NCBI GenBank assembly: GCA_012960225.1
Contig: DUBS01000023.1
Coordinates: forward strand, 71,719 to 108,484
Direction of reading: 5' to 3'
Source: Gemmatimonadota bacterium
GTDB lineage: Bacteria; Gemmatimonadota; Gemmatimonadetes; Longimicrobiales; Gaopeijiaceae
Length of the DNA: 36,766 nt
The notes below the pieces were generated by a model. That model saw only the letters and a list, made by a program, of their open reading frames with translations. It was not told the DNA's origin and searched no databases. The translations under genes were made by a program, and so were the position numbers. Positions 16,936-25,172 of this stretch are shown here, piece after piece (the first letter of the stretch is position 1; each line of letters starts with the position of its first letter).

Positions 16936-17217
16936 ATGGTTATTGCCTCAGCCACTTGGGAGTTGAATCTCCCGGAATGTTCGTCGCTCAAAGAGAAGCG
17001 ATCGATTCTCAGATCCTTGAAGGACCGTTTGCGGAATAAATTCAACGTGTCTGTGGCCGAAACTGCTTTTCAAGATGTGCATAAGAGAGCTCAACTGACT
17101 ATAGCCCTAGTCGCTTCAAATGGGCGCTATGCAGAATCTGCCTTGGACAAAGTGGACAATTTTGTGGAGCGTAATGGAGAGGCTCTTATTGTCTCCGTGC
17201 AGAAGAGGGTCCACTAA
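16936..17217 (+). CDS. DUF503 family protein (YlxP-like)
   Basis: 93 residues. The pattern VIASATWELNLPECSSLKEKR, then LKDRLRNKFNVSVAETAFQD, is the DUF503 signature: a small ferredoxin-like alpha/beta domain commonly encoded between infB and rbfA. It has been linked to ribosome maturation or RNA binding, but its function is not settled. ATG 16936 is 79 bases after the infB stop. Its TAA overlaps the rbfA ATG by one base (TAATG), so rbfA translation is coupled. Confidence 0.88.
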   Translation: MVIASATWELNLPECSSLKEKRSILRSLKDRLRNKFNVSVAETAFQDVHKRAQLTIALVASNGRYAESALDKVDNFVERNGEALIVSVQKRVH

Positions 17218-17591
17218 TGGTGACTAAGCGCTTGGCCCGACTCAATGAACAGCTTAAGCGTGAGATTTCTGAGTTGGTTCACAGGAAAGTGAGAGACCCT
17301 CGGGTTGGTCCAGTGACTATTACGAATGTCGAGATCTCTGGAGATCTGAGTTCGGCCCGGGTCTACGTCTGCGCTCAGAATACGAATGATGGATTGAGTG
17401 AGTCGCTTGTTGGGCTCGAAGCTGCAGCAGTGTTTCTTCGTCGGGAACTCGGTCGGTCACTACACCTACGTCGTGTCCCAGAATTGCGATTTCAGCAAGA
17501 CCACTCTTTAGACCAGGCCCGCCGCATTGAGGAAATTCTCTCTGAGGTGGTTTATCCAGATTTGGATGAAGACGAGGAACATCTCGAGTGA
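17217..17591 (+). CDS. rbfA: Ribosome-binding factor A
   Basis: 124 residues, typical RbfA length. The start (RLARLNEQLKREISELVHRKVRDPRVGPVTITNVEIS in two parts) and the later RVYV, ELGRSLHLRRVPELRF blocks match the KH-like RbfA fold. RbfA binds the 16S rRNA 5' region during late 30S assembly, notably in the cold. The tail is acidic (DLDEDEEHLE). The stop overlaps truB (GTGA). Confidence 0.96.
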   Translation: MVTKRLARLNEQLKREISELVHRKVRDPRVGPVTITNVEISGDLSSARVYVCAQNTNDGLSESLVGLEAAAVFLRRELGRSLHLRRVPELRFQQDHSLDQARRIEEILSEVVYPDLDEDEEHLE

Positions 17592-18475
17592 ATTATGTTG
17601 GCCCGGGCCTGGGTTTTGTTCTTCCTGTCGATAAACCTTCGGGACCAACATCCCACGATGTGGTTACCATGCTGCGCCGTGCACTAGTGACCTCGAAGAT
17701 CGGACATACAGGTACTCTAGATCCGTTCGCGTCAGGGCTGCTTCTAATGTGCGTTGGTTATTCAACTCGGTTATCAGAATACTTGGTCGGGTTGGATAAG
17801 TCCTATGATGCTGTGGCGTTACTGGGAGTTTCAACAACGACTGAAGATGTTCAAGGAGACGTGATTGAGGAATCTAGAGAGTGGGAAGGTCTTACCGCTG
17901 ATCAAATTGATGAGGTACTTAATTCATTCCAGGGCGATCTAGAACAAGTCCCTCCTCAATTCTCTGCAAAGAAGATTAAGGGAGTGCCGATGCATCACCG
18001 TGCTAGGCGTGGTGAATTTGTTGATCTTCCAGCCCAGAATATAAGGATTTATCAACTTGAGTTACTTGGTATGGATCTACCAATCATACGTTTCCGCGTG
18101 CGTTGTTCTAGCGGTACTTATGTTAGATCTCTGGCTAGGGATATAGGCGCTAAACTGAAAGTCGGAGCTCATTTGGTCGAACTACGCCGCACTTCAGTTG
18201 GTGATTTTTCGGTAGAAGAAGCTGTCAAGGTCGATCATTTCTCTGATGGGCCTAGAATCGAGAGGCGATCGATCGATCCCTTGAGAGCTGTAGGGCACCT
18301 GCCTTCAGTGGAAGTCAGTCAGATCGACGTAGAGAAGCTTGCCCGTGGGAATACCATCCCATTTGAAGATCCAGTTACATCCACGCTTGTGGCTGTATCG
18401 AAAGCGGGAACCCTTATCGCCATTGCTGAAGCTGGGGAGGGTTATCTGCAACCGAGAAAGGTTTTTGTTCAGTGA
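17588..18475 (+). CDS. truB: tRNA pseudouridine(55) synthase
   Basis: 295 residues. The signature VDKPSGPTSHDVV and the catalytic GHTGTLDPFASGLL with Asp45 are present, followed by the expected YDAV, GVPMHHRARRG and VRCSSGTYVRSLARDIG blocks. It isomerises U55 in the T-loop of tRNAs. The GTG start overlaps the rbfA stop; GAGGA lies 9 bases upstream. The C-terminal part lacks an obvious full PUA domain but is of normal length for the short bacterial form. Confidence 0.97.
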   Translation: MNYVGPGLGFVLPVDKPSGPTSHDVVTMLRRALVTSKIGHTGTLDPFASGLLLMCVGYSTRLSEYLVGLDKSYDAVALLGVSTTTEDVQGDVIEESREWEGLTADQIDEVLNSFQGDLEQVPPQFSAKKIKGVPMHHRARRGEFVDLPAQNIRIYQLELLGMDLPIIRFRVRCSSGTYVRSLARDIGAKLKVGAHLVELRRTSVGDFSVEEAVKVDHFSDGPRIERRSIDPLRAVGHLPSVEVSQIDVEKLARGNTIPFEDPVTSTLVAVSKAGTLIAIAEAGEGYLQPRKVFVQ

Positions 18476-19419
18476 GCCATAGTAGATGGTCACACATGTC
18501 CGGAGTCCCTGATGATGTTGGGAGCATTGTGACTGTCGGTACCTTCGACGGTATCCATCTGGGCCATTGGACGATACTTCGGGAGATAAGTGAGAGAGCG
18601 CAAGTTACTAAAAGGAGAAGTGTACTTGTGACCTTCGAACCGCATCCCCTAAAGATTTTGAGGCCAAAATCAGCTATACAGTCACTTACCACGTCACTGG
18701 AGAAGAAGGAGATTCTTACCGAGAGCGGACTAGACTACGCCATCTTCATTGCCTTCAATGAGCTACTTTCAAGATACCAACCACTCCAATTCGTCAAGGA
18801 AATATTGGTTGAACGTTTTCACGTTGAGGAACTCGTGATTGGCCATGACCATGGATTTGGTCGTGATCGGTCAGGCAACGTTGATACACTGAGAGAGCTT
18901 GGAGCAGAACTGGGTTTTCAAGTCGATGTTGTAGAACCCGTTGAGGCCGGTGGTGCTGTGGTTTCCTCAACTCGGATTCGTGCTGCAGTTACTGCAGGTC
19001 GTATGGACGAAGTGGAGCTATGTCTTGGCCGTCCATACTCTATCTGTGGCACGGTAGTTTATGGAGAGAAGCGTGGCCGTCACCTAGGGTTTCCAACCGC
19101 TAACCTTTCGGTGGCCGATAAAGATAAGCTCATACCACGTCCGGGGATTTACGCGGTGCAGTGCAGAGTAGAGGGCGAGAGGTATCCGGGTGCCCTACAT
19201 CTGGGACCACGCCCAACCTTCAAAGGACTTTCTCCAAGCATAGAGGTTCATCTCTTAGACTTCGATCGAGATATCTATGGATCTGAGGTAACGGTGGAAT
19301 TTGTAGAATTTCTCAGAGAGATCGTGTCCTTCGATAGCCCTCAACGACTGATTGCACAAATGGAACAAGATGTACAGACAGCTCGCCGTGCAGTAGACGA
19401 AAGAGCAAGATCAGTCTAG
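18472..19419 (+). CDS. ribF: Bifunctional riboflavin kinase/FAD synthetase
   Basis: 315 residues. The N-terminal FAD synthetase domain has the nucleotidyltransferase signature GTFDGIHLGHW, and STRIR closes that module. The C-terminal flavokinase domain starts at about residue 185 with GEKRGRHLGFPTANL and the PGIYAV and YPGALHLGPRPTF blocks. It turns riboflavin into FMN and FAD. GTG 18472 overlaps the truB stop (GTGA), continuing the chain of coupled genes. The truB-ribF-rpsO order is common in bacteria. Confidence 0.97.
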   Translation: MSHSRWSHMSGVPDDVGSIVTVGTFDGIHLGHWTILREISERAQVTKRRSVLVTFEPHPLKILRPKSAIQSLTTSLEKKEILTESGLDYAIFIAFNELLSRYQPLQFVKEILVERFHVEELVIGHDHGFGRDRSGNVDTLRELGAELGFQVDVVEPVEAGGAVVSSTRIRAAVTAGRMDEVELCLGRPYSICGTVVYGEKRGRHLGFPTANLSVADKDKLIPRPGIYAVQCRVEGERYPGALHLGPRPTFKGLSPSIEVHLLDFDRDIYGSEVTVEFVEFLREIVSFDSPQRLIAQMEQDVQTARRAVDERARSV

Positions 19420-19439
19420 CTTTTCGACTAGAAAATTAA

Positions 19440-19453
19440 GCTTCCCTTGAAGC
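19440..19453 (+). promoter_or_regulatory. Small hairpin in the rpsO leader
   Basis: GCTTC (19440-19444) pairs with GAAGC (19449-19453) around a 4-base loop, 28 bases before the rpsO ATG. S15 genes often control their own translation through leader structures, which makes it a candidate; the stem is short and no specific S15-binding motif can be shown. Confidence 0.3.
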
Positions 19454-19481
19454 GATAGACTCTCGCGGAGGCACGACGCTA

Positions 19482-19742
19482 ATGGCGATCGTCAAAGAAG
19501 ATATTATTGTAAAGTACCAAATCCACGAAAATGATCGTGGAAGTGCCCCGGTCCAGGTGGCGATTCTTACGGCTCGCATCAATGATCTCCGGACCCACTT
19601 TGAAGCTCACAAGAAGGATCACCATAGCCGACGAGGCCTGCTGAAAATGGTAGGGCGTCGGCGCCGCCTTCTAGAGTACCTTAGAAAGACGGACATCGAA
19701 AAGTATCGCGAGATCATTGCTGATCTAGGACTGCGACACTAA
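19482..19742 (+). CDS. rpsO: 30S ribosomal protein S15
   Basis: 86 residues, near the usual 89. The S15 pattern is complete: [18 protein letters not shown], the loop [27 protein letters not shown] in the family's characteristic order, and the terminal IEKYREII. S15 binds the central domain of 16S rRNA early in 30S assembly. GGAGG (19467-19471) is 10 bases before the ATG. It stands 62 bases after ribF and is the last gene before the composition break. Confidence 0.98.
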   Translation: MAIVKEDIIVKYQIHENDRGSAPVQVAILTARINDLRTHFEAHKKDHHSRRGLLKMVGRRRRLLEYLRKTDIEKYREIIADLGLRH

Positions 19743-21540
19743 TCCCTCCGAGGGTGTTGCACGCTCCGGCTGGGAGGCGGCCTTCGAATTTGCTGCGAAA
19801 CGGGCTCACGCAAGCGCGTGCTCCCTGGCAGCGGCCGCTCTCTCCTTCGGCTCTTGCATCCCTTCGGCATTTAAACCTAAGCCGGGGAAAATCTCCCGGT
19901 AAAACCGAAGTGAGTAAAACAGAATGATTCAGAGGATTGAACATCAATTTGCCGGGCGAACCCTTTCGTTTGAGATAGGCCGTATGGCAAAGCTCGCGCA
20001 GGGCTCATGCCTGGTTCAGTACGGCGACACAGTTGTTCTGTGCGCCGCGACAGTCCGAGACGGACCGACGCATCTCCCCTTCTTCCCGTTGACGGTAGAG
20101 TACCGGGAGAAGACATATGCGGCAGGGAAGATCCCGGGTGGCTTCTTCAAACGCGAAGGCCAGCCCGGTGAGAAGGAAATTCTCTCGGCCCGCATGATCG
20201 ACCGACCGATTCGGCCGCTGTTCCCTGACGGATTCATGCACGAGACACAGCTCGCGTGCTTCATTCTGTCGGCCGATCAGGAAAACGACGCGGATGTGCT
20301 CGCGCTGCTCGGCAGCTCGGTCGCGCTCAACATGTCCAAGATCCCGTTCAACACGCCGGTAGCATCGGTTCGCGTCGGTCGGATCAAGGACACGTGGGTT
20401 CTCAACCCGACGTTCCAGCAGCTCGAGTACTCGGACGTCGACATCGTTGTGTCGGGCACTTCCGATGCCATCACGATGGTCGAGGGCGGTGCTATCGAGG
20501 TGCCGGAGGCCGACATTCTCGAGGCGCTCGACATCGCGCACGGCGGGATCAAGGAGCTGTGCGCGCTGCAGGTGGAGCTGCTCGAGGGGCACCTTGTGCC
20601 CGATATGGAGTGGAGCCCGATCGAGCCTGATGCGGATCTCAGGACGAAGGTGGAGCACGTCGCTGAGTCCAGGGTCGCCGAGGCGCTCAACCTTGCCGAC
20701 AAACAGGAGCGCAATCAGGCAATGGCCGCGGTGACCGAAAATGTCATCGCCACGCTGACGGCGGAGGATGAGGCCTACGCGGATCAGAAGAAGGACATTG
20801 GCGAGATCCTCAGGGGGATCGAGAAGCGCACCATGCGCCGTCAGATCCTGGACAAGGGCGAGCGCGCTGATGGTCGTGGTTTGGATGAGGTTCGCCAGAT
20901 TACGTCGGAGGTCGGAGTGCTCCCGCGCACGCACGGATCAGCACTCTTCACCCGCGGGCAGACGCAGGCTCTCGCCGTGGTCACCCTCGGGACGTCACGT
21001 GACGAGCAACGGATCGATTCGATCGATTCACGCGAAGAGATCAACAAGTCGTTCATGCTCCACTACAACTTCCCGCCCTTCTGCGTCGGTGAGGCGAAGC
21101 CGTTCCGCGGACCGTCTCGGCGTGAGAAAGGGCACGGACACCTGGCGGAGCGCGCGATGCAGCCGCTCCTGCCGACGTACGACGACTTCCCGTACACGAT
21201 TCGCGTCGTGTCGGAGATCCTCGAGTCGAACGGTTCGTCATCGATGGCATCGGTCTGTGGCACGTCTCTCTCGCTGATGGATGCCGGCGTGCCGATCAAG
21301 GCAGCCGCCGCAGGCGTCGCGATGGGACTCATCAAGGAGGGTGATAAGGTCGCGATCCTGACCGACATCCTGGGTCTCGAGGACGCGCTCGGGGACATGG
21401 ACTTCAAGGTCGCTGGCACCCGAGATGGCGTGACCTCGATCCAGATGGACATCAAGATCGAAGAAGGTCTTACGGTGGATATCCTCGAGGAGGCGCTCAA
21501 GCGTGCTCACACGGCCAGGATGCACATCTTGGACCTTATG
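19743..21540. other. High-G+C tract covering the rpsO-pnp gap and three-quarters of pnp
   Basis: Hand counts in 60-base blocks: 62% G+C (19741-19800), 70% (19801-19860), 63% (20281-20340), 60% (20341-20400), 63% (20581-20640) and 70% (21121-21180). After the break: 43% (21601-21660) and 50% (22321-22380). Third codon positions of pnp: 18 of 20 G/C at 20281-20340 and 17 of 20 at 21481-21540, then 9 of 20 at 21541-21600 and 10 of 20 at 21601-21660. A short dip to 47% (19861-19920) and 9 of 20 in the first 20 pnp codons show the left part is patchy. The right boundary is sharp. Confidence 0.85.
19862..19910 (+). promoter_or_regulatory. Nested stem-loop in the pnp leader
   Basis: An outer stem CTTCGG (19862-19867)/CCGAAG (19905-19910) encloses an inner hairpin CCGGG (19882-19886)/CCCGG (19895-19899). 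It ends 13 bases before the pnp ATG, and the weak ribosome-binding sequence (GAAGTGAG) begins inside the outer stem. PNPase genes in enterobacteria are autoregulated through a processed leader duplex, so this is a plausible control site; direct evidence is lacking. Confidence 0.45.
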
Positions 21541-22086
21541 GACCAGACCCTATCCGAGGCTCGAGAGGATCTTTCAACATATGCCCCACGCATTGTGTCA
21601 ATCCAAATCAATCCAGAGAAGATCGGTGAGATTATTGGACCAAAGGGGAAGACGATTCGAGCGATTCAAGATGAATCAGGTGCCACAATAGAGGTTGATG
21701 ATAGCGGGCTCGTTAAGATTGCCGCGGTTTCGGGAGAAGCTGGAACTCGCGCCCGGGAAATGATCGAGGCGATTGTTAAAGATCCAGAGATAGGCCGTAT
21801 CTACGAAGGTCCAGTCAAGAACACTACAACCTTCGGTGCCTTCATTGAAATTATGCCAGGGACTGAGGGCCTATGTCATATCTCAGAACTCTCAGAGGAT
21901 CGGACTGACCGGACTGAAGATGTGCTAAAAAGAGGTGATATTACGAGAGTGAAACTCCTTTCGATCGATGAAAAAGGAAGGTTGAGATTGTCTCGAAAGG
22001 CTGCCCTTGCGGAAGAGGCAGAGGGTACTTCCGAGGATGGAGTCAGGGATGAAGGCGCGGACAGTCCTGAGGTGATTGAAGACTGA
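19924..22086 (+). CDS. pnp: Polyribonucleotide nucleotidyltransferase (PNPase), mosaic composition
   Basis: 720 residues, complete. Two RNase PH domains flank a helical linker; the first begins FEIGRMAKLAQGS, the second (from ~320) has RGQTQALAVVTLGT, KPFRGPSRREKGHG and the catalytic GDMDFK near residue 490. A KH domain (IGPKGK near 572) and an S1 domain (GPVKNTTTFGAFIEI, residues ~620-690) follow, then a short acidic tail. The trimeric enzyme degrades RNA 3'-5' using phosphate and is part of mRNA turnover. Codons 1-20 are neutral, codons ~21-539 are strongly G/C-ending and the KH/S1 part returns to local usage. All catalytic motifs are intact, so the gene should be functional whatever its history. 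Confidence 0.98.
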   Translation: MIQRIEHQFAGRTLSFEIGRMAKLAQGSCLVQYGDTVVLCAATVRDGPTHLPFFPLTVEYREKTYAAGKIPGGFFKREGQPGEKEILSARMIDRPIRPLFPDGFMHETQLACFILSADQENDADVLALLGSSVALNMSKIPFNTPVASVRVGRIKDTWVLNPTFQQLEYSDVDIVVSGTSDAITMVEGGAIEVPEADILEALDIAHGGIKELCALQVELLEGHLVPDMEWSPIEPDADLRTKVEHVAESRVAEALNLADKQERNQAMAAVTENVIATLTAEDEAYADQKKDIGEILRGIEKRTMRRQILDKGERADGRGLDEVRQITSEVGVLPRTHGSALFTRGQTQALAVVTLGTSRDEQRIDSIDSREEINKSFMLHYNFPPFCVGEAKPFRGPSRREKGHGHLAERAMQPLLPTYDDFPYTIRVVSEILESNGSSSMASVCGTSLSLMDAGVPIKAAAAGVAMGLIKEGDKVAILTDILGLEDALGDMDFKVAGTRDGVTSIQMDIKIEEGLTVDILEEALKRAHTARMHILDLMDQTLSEAREDLSTYAPRIVSIQINPEKIGEIIGPKGKTIRAIQDESGATIEVDDSGLVKIAAVSGEAGTRAREMIEAIVKDPEIGRIYEGPVKNTTTFGAFIEIMPGTEGLCHISELSEDRTDRTEDVLKRGDITRVKLLSIDEKGRLRLSRKAALAEEAEGTSEDGVRDEGADSPEVIED

Positions 22087-22139
22087 GCTTTCCTGGCAAT
22101 TATATTGGGGGAATTAACCCACTTGCCCATCGGGATACT

Positions 22140-23423
22140 TTGTCTCTCAGGACATCAGGCTTGACCGCAGTCTCTTCAGATGATGTTGAGCATATTCTTG
22201 AAACCCGGCTCACTAGTGGCATACATGTTCTCAGTGAGTATATACCCTCAGTACGTTCAGCTGCCGTCGGGGTATGGGTACGCCAGGGATCAGCTCACGA
22301 AACCGATTCTGATTCAGGTGTGAGCCATTTACTTGAGCACATGGTGTTCAAGGGTACGGAAAGACGCTCAGCCTCAGAGATTGCACTCTCCTTAGAGAGT
22401 TTGGGAGGGTTCCTAGACGCATATACGACTCGTGAACATACCTCTTATCAGGCGAGGGTCCTCGACGAACATCTTGGGAAAGCTCTAGATGTACTAGCAG
22501 ACCTAACTCTCGCCCCATTATTGAGTGATAACGACCTAGAGTTGGAGCGAAAGGTGATTCTGGAAGAGATAGCCCAAGTCCAGGATACTCCGGATGACTT
22601 GGTTTTTGAGATGCACTCTGATCAGCTTTGGCAGGGACATCCATACGGTCGATCAATACTTGGCACGAAGACATCAGTCTCACAGCTTTCAAGCGACAAG
22701 CTCCGGCAGCTACACCAAAGAACTTATCGAGGGAATAATCTTATTGTGGCTGCAGCTGGCAATCTCTGCCACGAAGAGCTTGTTGAGGCGGTAAGCCAGT
22801 TGTTCCCCACCCACTCTTCAGATGTAGATGACGTGCCTTTGGTTGTGGAACCAGAGGGGATAAAGCATGGGGATGCGTTCGTTGCACGTACTTCTGCTCA
22901 GACACACATCGTATTTGGGACAAATGTGCCCGGACATTGTCATCCGGATCGATATCCACTTGCACTCTTGTCTTCGGCCCTAGGTGGCGGAATGAGTTCC
23001 AGACTTTTCCAGAAAATTAGAGAAGAGATGGGACTCTGTTATTCGATCTATGCTTATCAGTCTTTCTACAGTGCTGCCGGTATTTCTGGTGTCTACGTTG
23101 CGACACGACCTACTACAGCCCAAGCTGCAGTGGAAGCTATATCAACCGAGTTATCGACACTTGCAGCAAGTGGCTTAACTGCGGAGGAATTGGATAAAAC
23201 TAAGAGACAGGTTAAGGGACAGGTCATGCTTTCTCTGGAATCTCCGGGCTCTCGGCTTCACCGGCTTGCGTCGTTTGCATTGCACAAAGAGCCATTTCTG
23301 GGCTTAGATGGAGTCTTAGAGAAGATTGACGCCGTATCTTTTGAAGAAATTCAGCGAGTGGCTGAAATGTACTACTCTCCTGACAATCATTTCGTGCTAC
23401 GTCTGGGGCCAGAGGCAATCTAG
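22140..23423 (+). CDS. M16 family zinc peptidase (processing peptidase-like)
   Basis: 427 residues. The inverted zinc motif HLLEHMVFKGT (HxxEH) is at about residue 62, with the downstream Glu expected in the LERKVILEEIAQ block. A second, catalytically inactive half follows with the typical RLFQKIREEMGLCYSIYAY segment. Proteins of this kind resemble mitochondrial processing peptidase beta and degrade or process peptides. The start is an TTG at 22140 with only a weak GGGA upstream, so a few residues may be wrong. The gene follows pnp by 53 bases, a conserved neighbourhood in several phyla. Confidence 0.93.
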   Translation: MSLRTSGLTAVSSDDVEHILETRLTSGIHVLSEYIPSVRSAAVGVWVRQGSAHETDSDSGVSHLLEHMVFKGTERRSASEIALSLESLGGFLDAYTTREHTSYQARVLDEHLGKALDVLADLTLAPLLSDNDLELERKVILEEIAQVQDTPDDLVFEMHSDQLWQGHPYGRSILGTKTSVSQLSSDKLRQLHQRTYRGNNLIVAAAGNLCHEELVEAVSQLFPTHSSDVDDVPLVVEPEGIKHGDAFVARTSAQTHIVFGTNVPGHCHPDRYPLALLSSALGGGMSSRLFQKIREEMGLCYSIYAYQSFYSAAGISGVYVATRPTTAQAAVEAISTELSTLAASGLTAEELDKTKRQVKGQVMLSLESPGSRLHRLASFALHKEPFLGLDGVLEKIDAVSFEEIQRVAEMYYSPDNHFVLRLGPEAI

Positions 23424-23463
23424 AGGTAGCATTTTTCAAAGAACTGAGAACCGTGAGAATCGA

Positions 23464-24594
23464 ATGCTGATTGGCGTACCCAAGGAAATCAAACCTGATG
23501 AATATCGTGTTGCCCTCACTCCAGCGGGGGCAGAGATGCTTTCTCAAGATGGACATAACGTCGTCATGGAGCGTGGTGCCGGGTTAGGAAGTGGCTTCAC
23601 TGACGATTTCTATGCAGAAGCTGGAGTGGGACTGCTTGATACAGCGGAAGAGGTTTGGGCTCAGGCTGACATGATTATGAAAGTTAAGGAGCCTATACAC
23701 CAAGAGTTACCACACATGAGAGATGGCCAGGTGATTCTTACCTACTTTCATTTTGCAGCCGATGAAAGTCTAACCAGAGCATGTTTAGAAGCAGGTGTGG
23801 TGGCGATTGCCTATGAAACCGTCAAACTACCTAATGGAGAATTGCCCCTACTAACCCCAATGAGTGAAGTGGCAGGGCGCATGGCGGTTCAGGAGGGAGC
23901 AAAATATTTGGAGAAGCCGCAAGGTGGGTTGGGGGTCTTACTGGGTGGAGTACCCGGAGTGCTACCGGGTAAAGTGCTGATTCTGGGTGGTGGAGTTGTC
24001 GGCACTAACGCGGCAAAGATGGCCGCAGGCTTAGGTTCGAGAGTCCATATAATGGACATCAATCTCGAGCGGCTGCGTTACCTGGATGATGTCATGCCTG
24101 CGAATGTCCAAGTGCTCTTCAGTACGCGATATGCGATTCGCAAACAAGTCCAAGACGCTGACTTAATTATCGGTGCCGTGCTGATTCCAGGAGCGAAGGC
24201 CCCGAGATTGATCAATCGTGAAGATTTGGCTTTGATGCGTCCCGGGACGGTGATCGTGGATGTTGCTGTGGATCAGGGTGGATGTGTAGAGACGATCAGG
24301 CCAACCACCCATCAAGACCCCGTTTATCTGGTTGATGAGGTTATGCATTATGGGGTGGCGAATATGCCCGGAGGAGTCCCGCGGACAAGCACCCTTGCTC
24401 TGACCAATTCAACTCTCCCGTATGCACTCGCGCTTGCTGAGAAGGGATGGGAGCAAGCTTGTTTGCTGGATTCAGCCTTGAAAGCAGGAGTGAACATGGT
24501 CCACGGTCAGGTTACTTGTCAGGGTGTTGCAGATGCTTTCGGGATGGAATGTCATGATGTCAATGACTTATTGATGGGTTCGGCTCAGGTGTGA
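23464..24594 (+). CDS. ald: Alanine dehydrogenase
   Basis: 376 residues from ATG 23464 (an upstream extension of the frame overlaps the M16 gene and has no homologous look). The N-terminus MLIGVPKEIKPDEYRVALTP is diagnostic. Substrate residues lie in IMKVKEP and LTYFHFAAD. The Rossmann motif is LGGGVVGTNAAKMAAGLGSRV, with the later STRYAIRKQVQDADLIIGAVL and MPGGVPRTSTLALTN blocks. The enzyme interconverts L-alanine and pyruvate plus ammonia with NAD. The stop overlaps the dut start (GTGA), so both are co-translated. Confidence 0.97.
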   Translation: MLIGVPKEIKPDEYRVALTPAGAEMLSQDGHNVVMERGAGLGSGFTDDFYAEAGVGLLDTAEEVWAQADMIMKVKEPIHQELPHMRDGQVILTYFHFAADESLTRACLEAGVVAIAYETVKLPNGELPLLTPMSEVAGRMAVQEGAKYLEKPQGGLGVLLGGVPGVLPGKVLILGGGVVGTNAAKMAAGLGSRVHIMDINLERLRYLDDVMPANVQVLFSTRYAIRKQVQDADLIIGAVLIPGAKAPRLINREDLALMRPGTVIVDVAVDQGGCVETIRPTTHQDPVYLVDEVMHYGVANMPGGVPRTSTLALTNSTLPYALALAEKGWEQACLLDSALKAGVNMVHGQVTCQGVADAFGMECHDVNDLLMGSAQV

Positions 24595-25043
24595 CTCAAG
24601 AATTAAAGGTCCAATTTCAAAGGCTTCTGTCTAATCCGGATCTCCCATTACCGTCGCGAGCGACACCGCAGGCCGCCGGTTATGACATACGATCCGCTGA
24701 AACCAAGGTAGTGCTAGACCCGGGGGAGATTCGTTTAATAAGTACCGGGTTGATTATGGAGCTACCCGAAGGAATGGAATGCCAGGTGCGTCCGCGTTCG
24801 GGCTTGGCGCTGAATTATGGGATCACTCTGCCAAATAGTCCGGGTACTATCGATCCAGATTACAGAGGTGAAGTCAAAATTATTGTCCAAAATCTTGGAT
24901 CGGAGCAGGTTACGCTAATCAGGGGCGAGCGTGTGGCTCAGCTGGTCTTCTCGCTATTTCAAAGCCCGGAAGTGGTAGAGGTGGAAGAGCTTAGCAATAC
25001 GGACCGGGGAGAAAGTGGCTTCGGAAGTACTGGAACTAGTTAG
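24591..25043 (+). CDS. dut: Deoxyuridine 5'-triphosphate nucleotidohydrolase
   Basis: 150 residues, GTG start overlapping the ald stop. The five dUTPase motifs are visible: AGYDIRSA (1), RPRSGLAL (2), GTIDPDYRGEV (3), RGERVAQLVF (4) and the glycine-rich GESGFGSTG tail (5). The homotrimeric enzyme hydrolyses dUTP to dUMP, keeping uracil out of DNA and feeding dTMP synthesis. The gap to mreB of about 130 bases carries a small CTGCT/AGCAG stem but no T-run, and no convincing promoter. Confidence 0.97.
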   Translation: MTQELKVQFQRLLSNPDLPLPSRATPQAAGYDIRSAETKVVLDPGEIRLISTGLIMELPEGMECQVRPRSGLALNYGITLPNSPGTIDPDYRGEVKIIVQNLGSEQVTLIRGERVAQLVFSLFQSPEVVEVEELSNTDRGESGFGSTGTS

Positions 25044-25172
25044 GTACCATAGGATATCACCCCAATACGTCTTGGATACTGGCTTCTGGTAGTCAGTAAA
25101 CGTATGTTCTCGGGCTGCTTTGAGCAGTGGTAAGACGCCCAAAAATCCCAAAAATTGCCCCATGACCTTGGA

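Noticed and set aside
19830-19839. Perfect palindrome AGCGGCCGCT in the rpsO-pnp gap
   Set aside because: Short palindromes are expected in 70% G+C DNA, there is no second copy and no T-run; not called an operator or terminator.
20005-20934. 309-residue open frame on the minus strand inside pnp
   Set aside because: It is antisense to a confidently identified gene and arises because the high third-position G+C of this tract removes stop codons in other frames; the product has no recognisable motif.
23326-23463. 46-residue N-terminal extension of alanine dehydrogenase
   Set aside because: It overlaps the M16 peptidase gene, which is certain in another frame, and the family begins at MLIGVPKEI.
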